A DNA stretch of 64,000 nucleotides from Alicyclobacillus fastidiosus (GCF_026651875.1 NZ_CP104067.1:5508501-5572500), one strand, 5' to 3'. Positions 1 to 9,492 are shown, counted from the stretch's first letter. Program-made: numbers and translations. The notes: generated by a model not told the origin, from the letters alone.

Positions 1-107
1 GCTGCCGGATCGACCGCGTCCGCCAATACGCGAGGCATCGCCGGTACCATCCCTAGGGCGACGAACGTCAGCGTCGTCATAAGCCACATCAGATGTCGCT
101 TGTCCAT
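1..107 (-). CDS. Secreted protein, N-terminal part only
   Basis: The reading frame opens with ATG at 107, four bases after a strong AGGAGG, and runs off the left edge of the window, so only about 35 residues are visible. They form a typical Sec signal peptide: a short basic start (MDKRH), then a hydrophobic stretch ending near MPRVLADAV. The protein is therefore probably exported. Its function cannot be told from this fragment. It lies 30 bp downstream of the lipoprotein gene at 137-808 on the same strand and may be co-transcribed with it. Confidence 0.6.
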   Translation of the reverse strand, partial: MDKRHLMWLMTTLTFVALGMVPAMPRVLADAVDPA

Positions 108-136
108 AGTTCCTCCTAGATCTGTCTACACGAGTC

Positions 137-808
137 TTATGTTAAAGAACCAGGTTGGAACGAGTTTGAGATTGCACTCGTGATTGCCCCATACTGACTC
201 TGCTCGGACTTCGGGTATTGAATCTGGAGTTCGTACAGGTTGGTGCCCCCCACGAATACTTTCTCATAGACGATGTTCGACCCTTCGTAGCCTGAGACCA
301 CACACCAGTTCGATCCGCTTTGTTGATACGTCACCTGCTCGTTGGCTGTGAGACTCGCCGCGACACTCTTCACGGTTTCGTGTTGGACGTTGTATTGGCC
401 AAACGCCCGGACGGTCACCGAATTGTTATCCGTCGACCAACCCTGTCCGTCGCCGTCTTCCGGCGCTGGCCCCTTTTGATAGGCGGCAGGCACGCTCAGT
501 GAAAACCCAAAACGGGGGTTTGTGTAGTTCACGTAGTCGACGCTGGAGCTGTTCGAGCCACTGGTCGTCGGATTGTCGCTGGAACCCGTCGTCGAATTTT
601 GGTCTGTGTTCGACGCTGACCCCGTGCCATTCGCGTCGTTCGACGCGGCCGTATTCGCCGTATCGTTGTTTACACTGGAAGTCGTATTCGCCGACGTATT
701 CGCCGTGCTCTCTGACGCACTTGGAGTTGTCGCTTGCTCCCCACAACCTGTCGCGACAAGTAGACTCAGCGCAACGCCAGAGACTAACCATTTATAGTTC
801 GATTTCAA
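137..808 (-). CDS. Lipoprotein of unknown function
   Basis: A 223-residue protein with a lipoprotein signal: basic start, hydrophobic core and lipobox LVATGC with the acylated Cys at residue 22. It should be anchored to the outer face of the membrane. Residues about 25-88 are a low-complexity Ser/Thr/Asn linker, as in surface proteins that must span the wall. The C-terminal half, from about YVNYTNPRFGF onward, looks like a compact domain with alternating beta segments, loosely recalling PsbP-like or similar lipoprotein folds, but I do not recognise the family. No catalytic motif is visible. The neighbours (cell-wall hydrolase, second lipoprotein) suggest an envelope role. Confidence 0.75.
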   Translation of the reverse strand: MKSNYKWLVSGVALSLLVATGCGEQATTPSASESTANTSANTTSSVNNDTANTAASNDANGTGSASNTDQNSTTGSSDNPTTSGSNSSSVDYVNYTNPRFGFSLSVPAAYQKGPAPEDGDGQGWSTDNNSVTVRAFGQYNVQHETVKSVAASLTANEQVTYQQSGSNWCVVSGYEGSNIVYEKVFVGGTNLYELQIQYPKSEQSQYGAITSAISNSFQPGSLT

Positions 809-898
809 TGTATTTACCCCCTCAACAATTCAGAGCGCCGTGAACTGACTCTTTGCCGGGAAAAGGTACGTGTTGATGCGCCCCCTTCCGCGAATGGC

Positions 899-2422
899 TT
901 ACTGCTGCGCCGTCAAACTTGCCACCTGCGACGAAATGTAGCCGGTCAGCGGAGTACCTCCGCTACTCGAATCGTAGGCCTGTGTACTCACTTGAATTTG
1001 ATAGAATCCATTGGTTGCACTGGCCGACTGTGCGACGACGAAATCGCCGTTGTGCAGCGTCGCAATCTGCTGTGTCTCGTCACTGGAACTGTACACGGGG
1101 ATGGACGTGCTGGTGCTCGTTTGATTCCGCACTGTGACACGGTATACGTTAGTAAACTTCACGTATTGAGAGTCAACCCAACCTCGGTTTGCGACGTGAT
1201 ACCAAGGCACCACGTAGGGACCTGCCATCCCCTGCTCGATTTCATCGATTTGAACAGACTGCCCTGTAGGTATCGTCGGAGCGGAACCTGTGTATATGTA
1301 AGTGGTCCACATCGAATAGCTCCAGACGCCGTCCTGTTTCAATCCGTGCTTGGCCTCAAACTCTTTCACGGCAGCCGCAGTGGCAGGCCCATACTGTCCA
1401 TCGACCGTCAGCTTCGCGCCAATCTGTGCGTTCAAGTACCTCTGAACCTCCGTTACGTCCTCGCCGGAACTCCCATTTTGGAGAGTAGCGAAGTACATAT
1501 CGGAGATCCCAGCGCTCGTGCTCGGGTAATACGGCACGCCGCCGTAATACGCATTGGATGCGGTGGTGCCAGTGGCGCCGTTGAGATTATACGCCGGCTC
1601 GACATTGCTCTTTGGCTGCGGCACGGATGTGCTAGAAGGGTACTGTGTGTAATCACTGACACTCGATCCGCTGGAGGTAGCGAGCTCGTTCATCAGTGTC
1701 GCGATGCTGTTCGCCCAATTGGGGTCCGTCGCGTAGTTTACGTTCATGCCGTTGAGTGTTGGCGACACGTATTCGCTGCCACCTGGGTTCAAATAATTGT
1801 TTCGAACTTCCCACGCCTGAAATTGAATCGCGTAGGCGTCGCTCGGGAACATTCCTGCGTCGTCGCCCGGGTTTGCATCGTATGCGCCATACCCGAACAG
1901 GTTGTTCTTCGCCAGTGCAATCTGACTCTTTCCCCACGCGCTCTCTAAAATTGCGTGCGAGACGAGATAGTTTGCATCCACGCCATACGTGTTCTGGGCA
2001 TTGATAAACGATTGGCCCAAACCTGTCATTGGCGAGCCGTTCTTGCTCAAGAACGTATTGATGCTGTTCGCATTGATAGAGCTTGGTGCGGAATAGCGCA
2101 GGTCTACATTACTGAACGATCGGCCATTTACCGCCGATAGAATCGCGCCCCACGTCTCTGGTCCGACGATACCGTCCACTGTGAGGCCATGCGCGCGCTG
2201 AAATGTTTCGACGCCGCTGCGTGTCATAGGACCAAAATCCCCGTCTACCGAGCCGACGGAATAACCTAGAGAGTTTAAGTCCTTTTGCAGGGTCACGACG
2301 GCTGAGCCGGTCGACCCGGTCTGGACGGTGGGTTCCGTCGTTTGCGCGTATGCTACGATGGGCGTCGCGACGGATAAAAGCATGGGGAATGTGCTGACAA
2401 CGAGAAAACGCCTAAACTTCAT
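899..2422 (-). CDS. Secreted glucosaminidase-type cell-wall hydrolase
   Basis: Probable peptidoglycan hydrolase of 507 residues. The frame extends upstream to 2473, but ATG at 2422 has a strong GGAGG eight bases away and begins a clean signal peptide (MKFRRF, cleavage near AYA at about residue 27). Then come a PG_binding_1-type domain (about 40-95, with LQKDLNSLGY and VDGDFGP), a mannosyl-glycoprotein endo-beta-N-acetylglucosaminidase-like domain (about 115-270, with HAILESAWGKS supplying the expected catalytic Glu, and NNLFGYGAYD), a second peptidoglycan-binding domain (about 320-375, VDGQYGPAT) and an SH3b-like C-terminus. The order fits wall turnover or cell separation. The substrate bond is inferred from the family. 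Confidence 0.88.
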   Translation of the reverse strand: MKFRRFLVVSTFPMLLSVATPIVAYAQTTEPTVQTGSTGSAVVTLQKDLNSLGYSVGSVDGDFGPMTRSGVETFQRAHGLTVDGIVGPETWGAILSAVNGRSFSNVDLRYSAPSSINANSINTFLSKNGSPMTGLGQSFINAQNTYGVDANYLVSHAILESAWGKSQIALAKNNLFGYGAYDANPGDDAGMFPSDAYAIQFQAWEVRNNYLNPGGSEYVSPTLNGMNVNYATDPNWANSIATLMNELATSSGSSVSDYTQYPSSTSVPQPKSNVEPAYNLNGATGTTASNAYYGGVPYYPSTSAGISDMYFATLQNGSSGEDVTEVQRYLNAQIGAKLTVDGQYGPATAAAVKEFEAKHGLKQDGVWSYSMWTTYIYTGSAPTIPTGQSVQIDEIEQGMAGPYVVPWYHVANRGWVDSQYVKFTNVYRVTVRNQTSTSTSIPVYSSSDETQQIATLHNGDFVVAQSASATNGFYQIQVSTQAYDSSSGGTPLTGYISSQVASLTAQQ

Positions 2423-2657
2423 TGTAAACCTCCAAGATGATGGGAATTGCCCAAGATGAATGAGAGTTGTCAACGGGGGTTGGCTAGATTTCCTTTACAT
2501 TCTAGCAGAATAGAGTAGATAGATTTAATTCCCATTGAATTGTCGATGATCTGTTGAAGTTATCGGCGTAGCGATGGCCTAATTTGTATCATTTTTCAAT
2601 GCTCCACCAGTACAGTAGCGATCGCTAGAATAAGAATTCTATCAAGGGGAAGATCAG

Positions 2658-3173
2658 ATGAGCGCACGTAAAGGAATTGTCGTTTGTGGCTTGACCATTG
2701 GGTTGCTCGCTCTCACTACCGCGTGTGGAACGCAATCCGCCGCTGGCGCGGCCAACTCCGCGGCGAGCAGCAATCAAACGGGCCAAGCATGGAGCACCAG
2801 TGGCCACGGGAACTTCAAAGGCGGATATGGCATGGGGATGGGGATGGCAGACAACGCGAACGTGGCCAAGATCCTAGGGATATCGACCACGACCCTGCAA
2901 AACGATTTGAAGGCGAATAAATCCATAGCTCAAATCGCCTCGAGCAAGGGGATCAGCGAGGCTACGTTAACCAAAGACCTCGAGGCAAGTTTCAAAAAAC
3001 AGATGGATAGCCTCGTCAAGAGCGGCAAGATAAGCTCCAGCCAGGAACAACAGATGATCAGTCGCTACGACTCCACCATCAAAACCACGATTGAACGAAA
3101 AGGACTGCCACAGCGCCCCCCACACGCTGGGAACTGGGGCAATCGAACAGCGAACGGCTCTGCGACAAACTAG
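2658..3173 (+). CDS. Small lipoprotein of unknown function
   Basis: A 171-residue lipoprotein with signal MSARKGIVV and lipobox LTTAC (Cys at about residue 23). The start has a purine-rich AAGGGGA ribosome binding site. After a Gly/Ser/Met-rich linker (GYGMGMGMAD), residues about 75-150 are helical and contain LGISTTTLQNDLKANKSI followed by KGISEATLTKDL, two similar turns resembling the repeated small domain seen in several Bacillota envelope proteins. There is no enzymatic motif. It is transcribed away from the hydrolase at 899-2422 and ends at a strong terminator. Function unknown. Confidence 0.75.
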   Translation: MSARKGIVVCGLTIGLLALTTACGTQSAAGAANSAASSNQTGQAWSTSGHGNFKGGYGMGMGMADNANVAKILGISTTTLQNDLKANKSIAQIASSKGISEATLTKDLEASFKKQMDSLVKSGKISSSQEQQMISRYDSTIKTTIERKGLPQRPPHAGNWGNRTANGSATN

Positions 3174-3183
3174 CCTCGATGCT

Positions 3184-3212
3184 TGGGCAACCCGTCAGGG
3201 TTGCCCTTTTTG
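3184..3212 (+). terminator. Rho-independent terminator of the 2658-3173 lipoprotein
   Basis: The stem GGGCAACCC / GGGTTGCCC with a GTCA loop is followed by a run of T, starting about ten bases after the stop codon of the lipoprotein gene. Confidence 0.88.
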
Positions 3213-3436
3213 TACGCATCTCGCGCACTCCCCACACGTGCAGACTTTTACGCCTCCCCATCTCGTTCTCGCGCTGCCGCGTCCTCAAACACGAAAGCGG
3301 GCGATTTCGTCGGATGCCTCAGACAGCCGACAAAATCGCCCTGTGCAACAAATACAACACGAACCTCTGTGGTAAACCAACCAGATTAGAGGTGAGTTGA
3401 GATTGATCTTAAACCAATATGCTTGAAAAAAGATTG

Positions 3437-3472
3437 AGAAAGGGACAAATCGTCACCGATTTGCCCCTTTGC
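3437..3472 (-). terminator. Terminator of the ABC exporter operon
   Basis: The inverted repeat AAAGGGACAAATCG / CGATTTGCCCCTTT with a TCAC loop lies just past the stop of the permease gene. On the minus strand it is followed by a T-rich tail (TCAATCTTTTTTC). Confidence 0.75.
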
Positions 3473-3484
3473 AAAGAAGTCGTG

Positions 3485-4702
3485 TTACTCGAACCGCAAC
3501 GCGTCAATCGGTTTGAGATTCGCCGCTTTGCGCGCCGGATACACGCCAAAGACAATGCCGATGGCGATGGAAAAAACCACGGCCAAGGCGATGGCGTCCA
3601 CCGAGAGCAGGTTGCCCGTCTTCATCAGCCTCGCGACGACTTCGGCACCCGTGCCCGCCACGAGTAGCCCGATGATCGCCCCCGCCAAGCTCAACGTCAA
3701 GGACTCCAAGAGGAACTGCGTCGAAATACTGCTCTTGCGAGCACCAATCGCCTTGCGTATGCCGATTTCGCGCGTGCGCTCAGTAACGGACACCAGCATG
3801 ATGTTCATGATGCCGATACCCCCGACCAACAGCGAGATGGCCGAGATGCCGTCGAGCAGCATCGTCAACACCTTGGTGACGCCACTGAGCGTACTCAAGA
3901 TGGTGGCCTGGTTCTGAATCGTAAAGTCGTCGGCGGTGCTTGCCGAAAGCTGGTGCTGCACGCGCAACGTGGACTCAATCTCGAGCTGTGCCTGATCCAT
4001 CACCTGCGCCGAACTGGCAGAAGCGAGAATTTGGTTCACGCTGTCCGATCCGGTCAGGAGGTTCACAGCCGTCGTGATTGGGATGGCAATCGCGTCGTCC
4101 TGGTTGGTGAATCCACTCGTGCCTTGACTCGCCGCCACGCCAATCACGGTAAACGGTATCCCCTGAATTTCAATCGTCTGCCCAATCGGGTTGGTGCCTG
4201 TACCCGAGAACAGCGTCTGTTCGACTTGGCTGCCTAACACCGCCACGTTTGCCGCAGAGTTCACTTCCTCCTGCAGGAAAAAGCGGCCTTCTGCCATCGT
4301 CAGGTTTTTAATCTGAGGGTACTGCTCGTTGGTCCCCTCGATGGCGGTATTCGTGTTGTTCGCGCCGTACACCACCTGTGCCGTGTGCGAAACGAGCGGT
4401 GCCACGTACTCGACGTCAGGGTCCTGCTGTTGAATCGCCGTGGCGTCGGTTGTGGTCAGGGTCGAGGCGCTGCCAAATCCCTGACTGACCCCACCCGAAC
4501 TCGTCGAACCCGGCATAATCGTGAGCACGTTCGACCCGAGGCCCTCGACCTGCTTCGTGATATTATCCTTTGCGCCCATGCCAATGGCCGAACTTAAGAC
4601 GACGGCCATGACGCCGATAATAATGCCGAGCATGGTGAGGAAGGAGCGCATCTTATTGGAACGAATGCTCCGCCAAGACACACGCAGGATTTCAATCCAC
4701 AT
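3485..4702 (-). CDS. MacB-type ABC transporter permease (FtsX domain)
   Basis: Membrane subunit of an ABC exporter, 405 residues from the ATG at 4702; the open frame further upstream overlaps the ATPase and is not needed. One N-terminal transmembrane helix (about 20-45, MLGIIIGVMAVV), a long extracytoplasmic MacB_PCD domain, and three C-terminal helices (about 285-400) holding the FtsX motif region ERTREIGIRKAIGARK. The family is mechanotransmitting: ATP hydrolysis inside the cell drives conformational change outside, usually working with a HlyD/MacA adaptor. It overlaps the ATPase stop by 11 bp and the adaptor gene precedes that, so the three genes form one tight operon. Substrate unknown. 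Confidence 0.92.
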   Translation of the reverse strand: MWIEILRVSWRSIRSNKMRSFLTMLGIIIGVMAVVLSSAIGMGAKDNITKQVEGLGSNVLTIMPGSTSSGGVSQGFGSASTLTTTDATAIQQQDPDVEYVAPLVSHTAQVVYGANNTNTAIEGTNEQYPQIKNLTMAEGRFFLQEEVNSAANVAVLGSQVEQTLFSGTGTNPIGQTIEIQGIPFTVIGVAASQGTSGFTNQDDAIAIPITTAVNLLTGSDSVNQILASASSAQVMDQAQLEIESTLRVQHQLSASTADDFTIQNQATILSTLSGVTKVLTMLLDGISAISLLVGGIGIMNIMLVSVTERTREIGIRKAIGARKSSISTQFLLESLTLSLAGAIIGLLVAGTGAEVVARLMKTGNLLSVDAIALAVVFSIAIGIVFGVYPARKAANLKPIDALRFE

Positions 4703-5408
4703 GATGCGACACCGCCTCTTTGCGCTCGTTTTGCGTATCGGATTCGACCCGTCCATCGCGGAATCGAACAATCCGCTTCGCCCGGCGCCCCACTTCATCC
4801 TCGTGCGTCACGATGACGATGGTATTGCCCTGGGCATGAAGCTCCTCGAACAACGTCAAAATTTCCTCTGTCGTGTGACTGTCCAACGCACCGGTGGGTT
4901 CGTCCGCCAGGAGAAGAACAGGGTTGTTCACGAGTGCTCGCGCGATGGACACGCGCTGTTGCTGGCCGCCCGAGAGCTCATTCGGTCGATTGTGCATGCG
5001 GTCGGCAAGGCCGACCCTCGCGAGCGCCTCCATCGCCCGTTGCCGTCGTGCACGCGCAGGAACCCCCGCATACATCATCGGCAGCTCCACGTTCTCGAGC
5101 GCAGTGGTCTTCGGCAGCAGGTTAAAACTCTGAAAGACAAATCCGATTTTTCGATTGCGCAAGTCCGCAAGTTGGTCTTCAGAGAGAGAGGAAACGCTAA
5201 ATCCGTCGATCACGTACTGTCCAGACGTGGGCAGATCTAGGCAGCCAATCATGTTCATCGCCGTCGATTTGCCGGAACCGGACGGGCCCATAATGGCCAC
5301 GAATTCCCCCTGCTCGACCGTGAGGTCCACGCCGTCCAAAGCGCGGATGATCTGACCGCCAATGACGTACTCGCGAACCAAATCGCGAATTTCAATCAGG
5401 GCGCCCAT
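4692..5408 (-). CDS. MacB/LolD-type ABC transporter ATPase
   Basis: Cytoplasmic ATPase of the exporter, about 238 residues. Visible motifs: Walker A GPSGSGKS, Q-loop region VFQSFNLLP, ABC signature LSGGQQQRVSIARAL, Walker B LLLADEPTGALD and switch histidine in VTHEDE. FQSFNLLP and the short length are typical of the MacB/LolD/FtsE export branch. The ATG at 5408 overlaps the adaptor stop codon (TGATG), and a GTG three bases further up is an alternative; both imply translational coupling. The C-terminus overlaps the permease start. It energises the permease at 3485-4702. Confidence 0.94.
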   Translation of the reverse strand: MGALIEIRDLVREYVIGGQIIRALDGVDLTVEQGEFVAIMGPSGSGKSTAMNMIGCLDLPTSGQYVIDGFSVSSLSEDQLADLRNRKIGFVFQSFNLLPKTTALENVELPMMYAGVPARARRQRAMEALARVGLADRMHNRPNELSGGQQQRVSIARALVNNPVLLLADEPTGALDSHTTEEILTLFEELHAQGNTIVIVTHEDEVGRRAKRIVRFRDGRVESDTQNERKEAVSHHVD

Positions 5409-7669
5409 CACCCGCGCCCTCCGCCTGCGGCACCGCCGCTTCGAACAGCCCCGCCGGCAAAGGTACCGCCGCCATAGCCGCCTCCACCGTAGCCGCCGCC
5501 GCCAAATCCGCGGCCCGAAAAGCCACTGCTGCTGCTGCTCGCCGCAACCGTAGCGGATGCCGTCTCGCTAGGCAGTTCGAGGAGGATTTTTTGACCGGCT
5601 TTCAGTCCACTCGTGATCTCGACGGAACTGCTTCCCATCAGGCCGACCCCAACAGGTTGGAAGTAGAATCCGGCCGGGATCAAAGAATTGCCTTTCGCTT
5701 TCGATGCACTGGAGGATGTCCGGGAAGACGCGCCGGCGTACCCACTTCCATTCGTCGAACCGCCTGCCCAATTTCCGTGCGTTCCCGTGCTGCCTGCACC
5801 GGACTGCCCAGTGGAATTCGCAGTCTGGCCTCCGGCCCAGTTGCCGCTCGCCGTAGAATTTCCGCTCGTCCCTGTGCTCCAACCACCTTTGAAGGCCGAG
5901 TTCGCAGAGGCGCTAGTGGATTTCGTCCCCTGGACGTAGACGCCCTCGATAGAACCCAGCTGGTGCAACGCGATGGCCGGCACCGTCAACACGTGGGTGT
6001 CCTCTGCCGTCTGAATCGTCGCACTCACACTCATACCAGGCTTCAGTTTCCCGGTTGAGTTGTCGATGGTAGCCATGACGGTATATTCCGTCACGTTGGA
6101 AACGACCTGCGGCGTCGGGTACACCTGAGTGATGGTCCCCGTGAAGCTGTCGCTCGGGTATGCCGTCGCCGTGAAGGTCACGGACTGCCCTGCCTTGATG
6201 GAGCCGATCTGCGATTCGCTCACTTGTAAATTGACCTGCAGATCCTTCGCATTCAAGTCTTCCATCTCGATAAACCCACTCGATCCCGACGATGACCCGG
6301 AGCTACTCGAACTACTGCTGCTTCCCTGGCCCGGGGTCTCCCCCACCTGCCCGTTGACGGCTGTAATGACCCCGCTAATCGGCGCTTTCAGAACGGTTTC
6401 ACTGTCCGCCAGCTGCGCGGATTGCAGGGATGCCTCGGCGTTCGCGACGGAAGCCTGGGCACTGGCGACACTGGACTCGTCCGATGTGATGGTCGCCGCA
6501 GTGACCGGCTGCTCGTCATTCGTCAACTGCAGTTGCGCAGCCTGCAGGTTTTGTTGCGCCGTGGTAATCGCGTTCTTCGCACTCTGAAGAGAGGCCTCTG
6601 CGCTCGTCCGATCGTTGTATTCGGCTTCTGCGGTCTTCAAATTCTGTTGCGCCTCAGTGACCGCCTCTTGATTCTTCTGCTCTGTCGACGACTCGTTCGC
6701 CTGGTCATTTGCCAACTTCGTCTGATCTGACTGAACTGCCTGCTGATCTTTGGTCACTTGGCTTTGTGCGCTCTGAATGGCGTTATAGGCCGTTTCCAAG
6801 TCGCTATATTCGCTTTGTGCGGTACTCACCTGTGTGCTGTACGGATTTGTCCCAGTGTAGCCGCCGTTCGCCCACCCGTTCTCCCTGTCTTCCGCCGTTT
6901 GGAGCGTCTGATAGGCGGCCTGCACCTGCGCCTCTGTGACATTGCCGTATTGCGACTCTACCGACTGCAGCGTCTGTTGGTCTTGCTGCAGTGTGGCTTG
7001 ATCATTGGCGAGCGTCTGTTGATCGACCGTAACCGTGTCGCTTGGGGTGTTCAGGGCTTCCTGCGCCTGCGTTAAGGCGTTTTGTGCAGACTGTACCTGT
7101 GCTTCTTCGCTCGTGCGGTCGTTATATTCCTGTAACTGAACCTGATAGGCAGCCTGCGCCTGGCTCACCGCAGTCTGCGCCTTTTGGATGTTCAGTTTGT
7201 CAGTTGAAATCTCGGCCGGTGTGCTCGTCCCCTGTTCATCCTGCGCAAGTTTTGCCTCGGCGGAACTGAGACCTGCATTTGCCTGTTTGACGCCAGACTC
7301 CGCTTGCGTGATCTGAATTTTCTGAGTGGCGTCGTCAATTGTCGCAAGAACCTGCCCCGCCTTAACCTGTTGACCGACCTTCACGTTCAGTGAGGTCACA
7401 GGGGAGCTGGAGGATGTAAAGTCTAGTTCTAGCGTACTAGGCGCTTGTATCGTCCCAGATGTGCTGACGGACTGGCTCACCGAGCCGTATCCCACCGTGT
7501 ATAATTGCGTCGCGGACACGGACGAGCCGCTATGTAACTTTGCCATGGTGAGCGGAATCCCTGCACCAAGCACAATGACGACGGCAGCCCCGGTATAAAT
7601 CCATTTGCGCCGTGATTTCCGAAAAAAAGGCTGGACTAATTCTGACTTCCCCTGCGAGCTCACACCCAT
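5408..7669 (-). CDS. Long HlyD/MacA-type efflux adaptor
   Basis: Membrane-fusion adaptor of 753 residues, far longer than MacA (about 370). A single N-terminal membrane anchor (about 25-43, YTGAAVVIVLGAGIPL) precedes a biotinyl-lipoyl half (VKVGQQVKAGQVLATID), a very long Gln/Ala-rich antiparallel coiled coil (about 110-420), the second lipoyl half (LKAPISGVITAVNGQVG) and beta-barrel domains; a Ser/Gly-rich tail ends in GGGYGGGGYGGG repeats. The hairpin tip near residue 270 has GGYTGTNPYSTQ, a motif echoed in the adaptors at 16325 and 32485. First gene of the operon with ATPase and permease. How it docks in a cell without TolC is unknown. Confidence 0.88.
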   Translation of the reverse strand: MGVSSQGKSELVQPFFRKSRRKWIYTGAAVVIVLGAGIPLTMAKLHSGSSVSATQLYTVGYGSVSQSVSTSGTIQAPSTLELDFTSSSSPVTSLNVKVGQQVKAGQVLATIDDATQKIQITQAESGVKQANAGLSSAEAKLAQDEQGTSTPAEISTDKLNIQKAQTAVSQAQAAYQVQLQEYNDRTSEEAQVQSAQNALTQAQEALNTPSDTVTVDQQTLANDQATLQQDQQTLQSVESQYGNVTEAQVQAAYQTLQTAEDRENGWANGGYTGTNPYSTQVSTAQSEYSDLETAYNAIQSAQSQVTKDQQAVQSDQTKLANDQANESSTEQKNQEAVTEAQQNLKTAEAEYNDRTSAEASLQSAKNAITTAQQNLQAAQLQLTNDEQPVTAATITSDESSVASAQASVANAEASLQSAQLADSETVLKAPISGVITAVNGQVGETPGQGSSSSSSSSGSSSGSSGFIEMEDLNAKDLQVNLQVSESQIGSIKAGQSVTFTATAYPSDSFTGTITQVYPTPQVVSNVTEYTVMATIDNSTGKLKPGMSVSATIQTAEDTHVLTVPAIALHQLGSIEGVYVQGTKSTSASANSAFKGGWSTGTSGNSTASGNWAGGQTANSTGQSGAGSTGTHGNWAGGSTNGSGYAGASSRTSSSASKAKGNSLIPAGFYFQPVGVGLMGSSSVEITSGLKAGQKILLELPSETASATVAASSSSSGFSGRGFGGGGYGGGGYGGGTFAGGAVRSGGAAGGGRG

Positions 7670-8115
7670 GATTCATAGCACTCCCCATGTTTAAAAATTC
7701 CTGTGCTTTGTGCCGTCCACTTCGCTTGCAAAGCTACGTCTACAAGCTTGTACAACAGGTAAATTCCACACTCGTATCCAACTCTCTGCTCATACGAGAG
7801 TGAACATATCTAAGATACCTTGAATTTGGATTGAAAAAGCAGGTTTTATCATGGGTTTTTTCTACCACAGGGGGTCGCAATTCATCGGGAGGTGTTTGCC
7901 GTGGTGGAGAGAATGAGTTGTGAGCCGACACGCAGGGATAGACACTAGTCGAATGCGCAAAATCAGACGCTATCTCGCGTCACCCGCACCCGCCGAGGAC
8001 TGGATTCGCGCATGGGTTAAAACATTCCAGAAACCAGTTCCCGTCCGGGGAACGGTAGCTGTCGAGCAGACGTTCGACAGCTACACGAGTCGGGGACGAT
8101 GTCGCATACGCGAGT
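7670..8115. other. Intergenic stretch with one perfect inverted repeat
   Basis: No convincing gene. Positions 8055-8065 and 8074-8084 form a perfect 11-bp inverted repeat (GTAGCTGTCGA / TCGACAGCTAC) around an 8-base loop. It lies downstream of the TPR lipoprotein gene but has no T-tract, so it may be a weak terminator or mRNA-stabilising hairpin. The rest should include the promoter of the adaptor-ABC operon; I cannot assign boxes with confidence. Confidence 0.5.
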
Positions 8116-8739
8116 TTACTTGCTCGACTTGAGTTCCTTCTGCATGGCTTGCAGGCTCTTATACACTGGGTCAGACGTCTTGACGGATTTGAGTCCGCTC
8201 GTCACCGCTTGTTGTGCAGCCTGATTATTGCCCGCCTGCGACTCGGCAATCGCCAGGTTCCACCAGCCGTATCCGTACGTCGGATCAGCCTTTGTCGCCT
8301 GCTGATAATAACCGATGGCCGTCTTCACGTCCTTCTTGTCGCGCAGATAGATGTTTCCGATATTGTTGTAGGCAATGGCCGACTTCGGATCTAGGGCAAT
8401 AGCCTTCTTGTAGTAGGCGATAGCGGCAGCATCATCGCCGTTGACGTGGCTGGCCACACCTGCGTTCAATTGAGCCTGCGCACTGTTTGGCTTCGACTTG
8501 GCCGCAGCCTGGTATTTCTTCAGGTTCGCCGATCCTTGGTACTGCTGTCCGCCAACAATCACGGTCTTACCGCCGCCGGACGTATTCTTGGTCGTCGTGG
8601 TACTTGCCGCCCCACTTGCATTCGCCGTGTTTGAGGTGCCCGCCGTATTGCTGGTATTGTTCGTGCCTGCTCCACAGCCAGTCAGCACCAATAACGCTAA
8701 AGCTGATACTCCGATGGTCGACATCATAGACTTACGCAT
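8116..8739 (-). CDS. TPR-repeat lipoprotein
   Basis: A 207-residue lipoprotein beginning at the ATG at 8739, which has AAAGGAG upstream; the longer frame to 8844 lacks such a site. Lipobox LVLTGC follows a short hydrophobic signal. After an Asn/Thr/Ser linker, residues about 70-200 hold tetratricopeptide repeats: AQLNAGVASHVNGDDAAAIAYYKKAIALDPKSA, then AYNNIGNIYLRDKKDVKTAIGYYQQATKADP, then a third WWNLAIAESQ unit. TPR units are protein-interaction scaffolds, so it likely holds a partner at the outer membrane face. Transcribed alone; no partner is obvious. Confidence 0.85.
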   Translation of the reverse strand: MRKSMMSTIGVSALALLVLTGCGAGTNNTSNTAGTSNTANASGAASTTTTKNTSGGGKTVIVGGQQYQGSANLKKYQAAAKSKPNSAQAQLNAGVASHVNGDDAAAIAYYKKAIALDPKSAIAYNNIGNIYLRDKKDVKTAIGYYQQATKADPTYGYGWWNLAIAESQAGNNQAAQQAVTSGLKSVKTSDPVYKSLQAMQKELKSSK

Positions 8740-9078
8740 ATATACACGCTCCTTTTGGGATGAACGATTCTCCAATCCGGTCGCTACCACGGTACGACGA
8801 CAAGACAATTTTATCCATGAATAATGTGGCAACGACTGCACCAAATATTCATGGACACGGTAACTACCTCAACTACTCTATCAAAAACAACCACATCTTC
8901 AAAGGTTTCGTGCCCTATGCAAGGACTCTACAGGCCACACAAAATTAGGTAACGCGGCCGATGCTTGGGGATTCAACAAGGTTATACCACGCATCTTTCG
9001 TAATCGACTGGTACATTGCGAATTCATTTCCAGTCGCGGTCTGGACGGACCTCATTGACACCGTTTCGCGGGCTCCCA

Positions 9079-9492
9079 TCACTTCTCCACAAAGCACCAG
9101 TACTTGCTGCCGACGTAGTTTACCACCACCGTGAGGACGATAGAGGTTAATTTGCTAATGATGACTGGTAGTTTGAGGAAATGATTGAAACCGTAAATAA
9201 AGGCCAGCGATAAGAGAAAGGAACATACATTCAACAAAATAAATCTGTAGAGCTCCCGTCCCTGAAACGTACTTCTGCGCTCGAACGTGAAATATTTGTT
9301 CCAGATAAAGCTGTTGATCGTTCCGCAGCTGTACGAGATCACGTGCGCCCAAATGTAGTTGAAGTGCAGCCCATTGTAAAACAGGATGAACAGGAGCAGA
9401 TCGACGAGCGTATTCGACGCGCCGACAGCTCCGAATTTTACCAACTGAACGGTGGAAAACGGCGCGCGTGTCCCGTGCGGCCGGTCAGTCAC
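9079..9492 (-). CDS. GtrA-family membrane protein (putative flippase)
   Basis: A 137-residue protein with four predicted membrane helices, matching the size and pattern of GtrA: FGAVGASNTLVDLLLFILFY, YSCGTINSFIWNKYFTF and a C-terminal VVNYVGSKYWCFVEK. GtrA proteins are thought to move polyprenyl-phosphate sugars to the outer leaflet. The start overlaps the end of the GT2 gene by 8 bp, the usual gtrB-gtrA arrangement, so it probably flips the lipid-linked sugar made by that enzyme for the GT-C transferase further up the operon. The transported sugar is unknown. Confidence 0.88.
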   Translation of the reverse strand: MTDRPHGTRAPFSTVQLVKFGAVGASNTLVDLLLFILFYNGLHFNYIWAHVISYSCGTINSFIWNKYFTFERRSTFQGRELYRFILLNVCSFLLSLAFIYGFNHFLKLPVIISKLTSIVLTVVVNYVGSKYWCFVEK

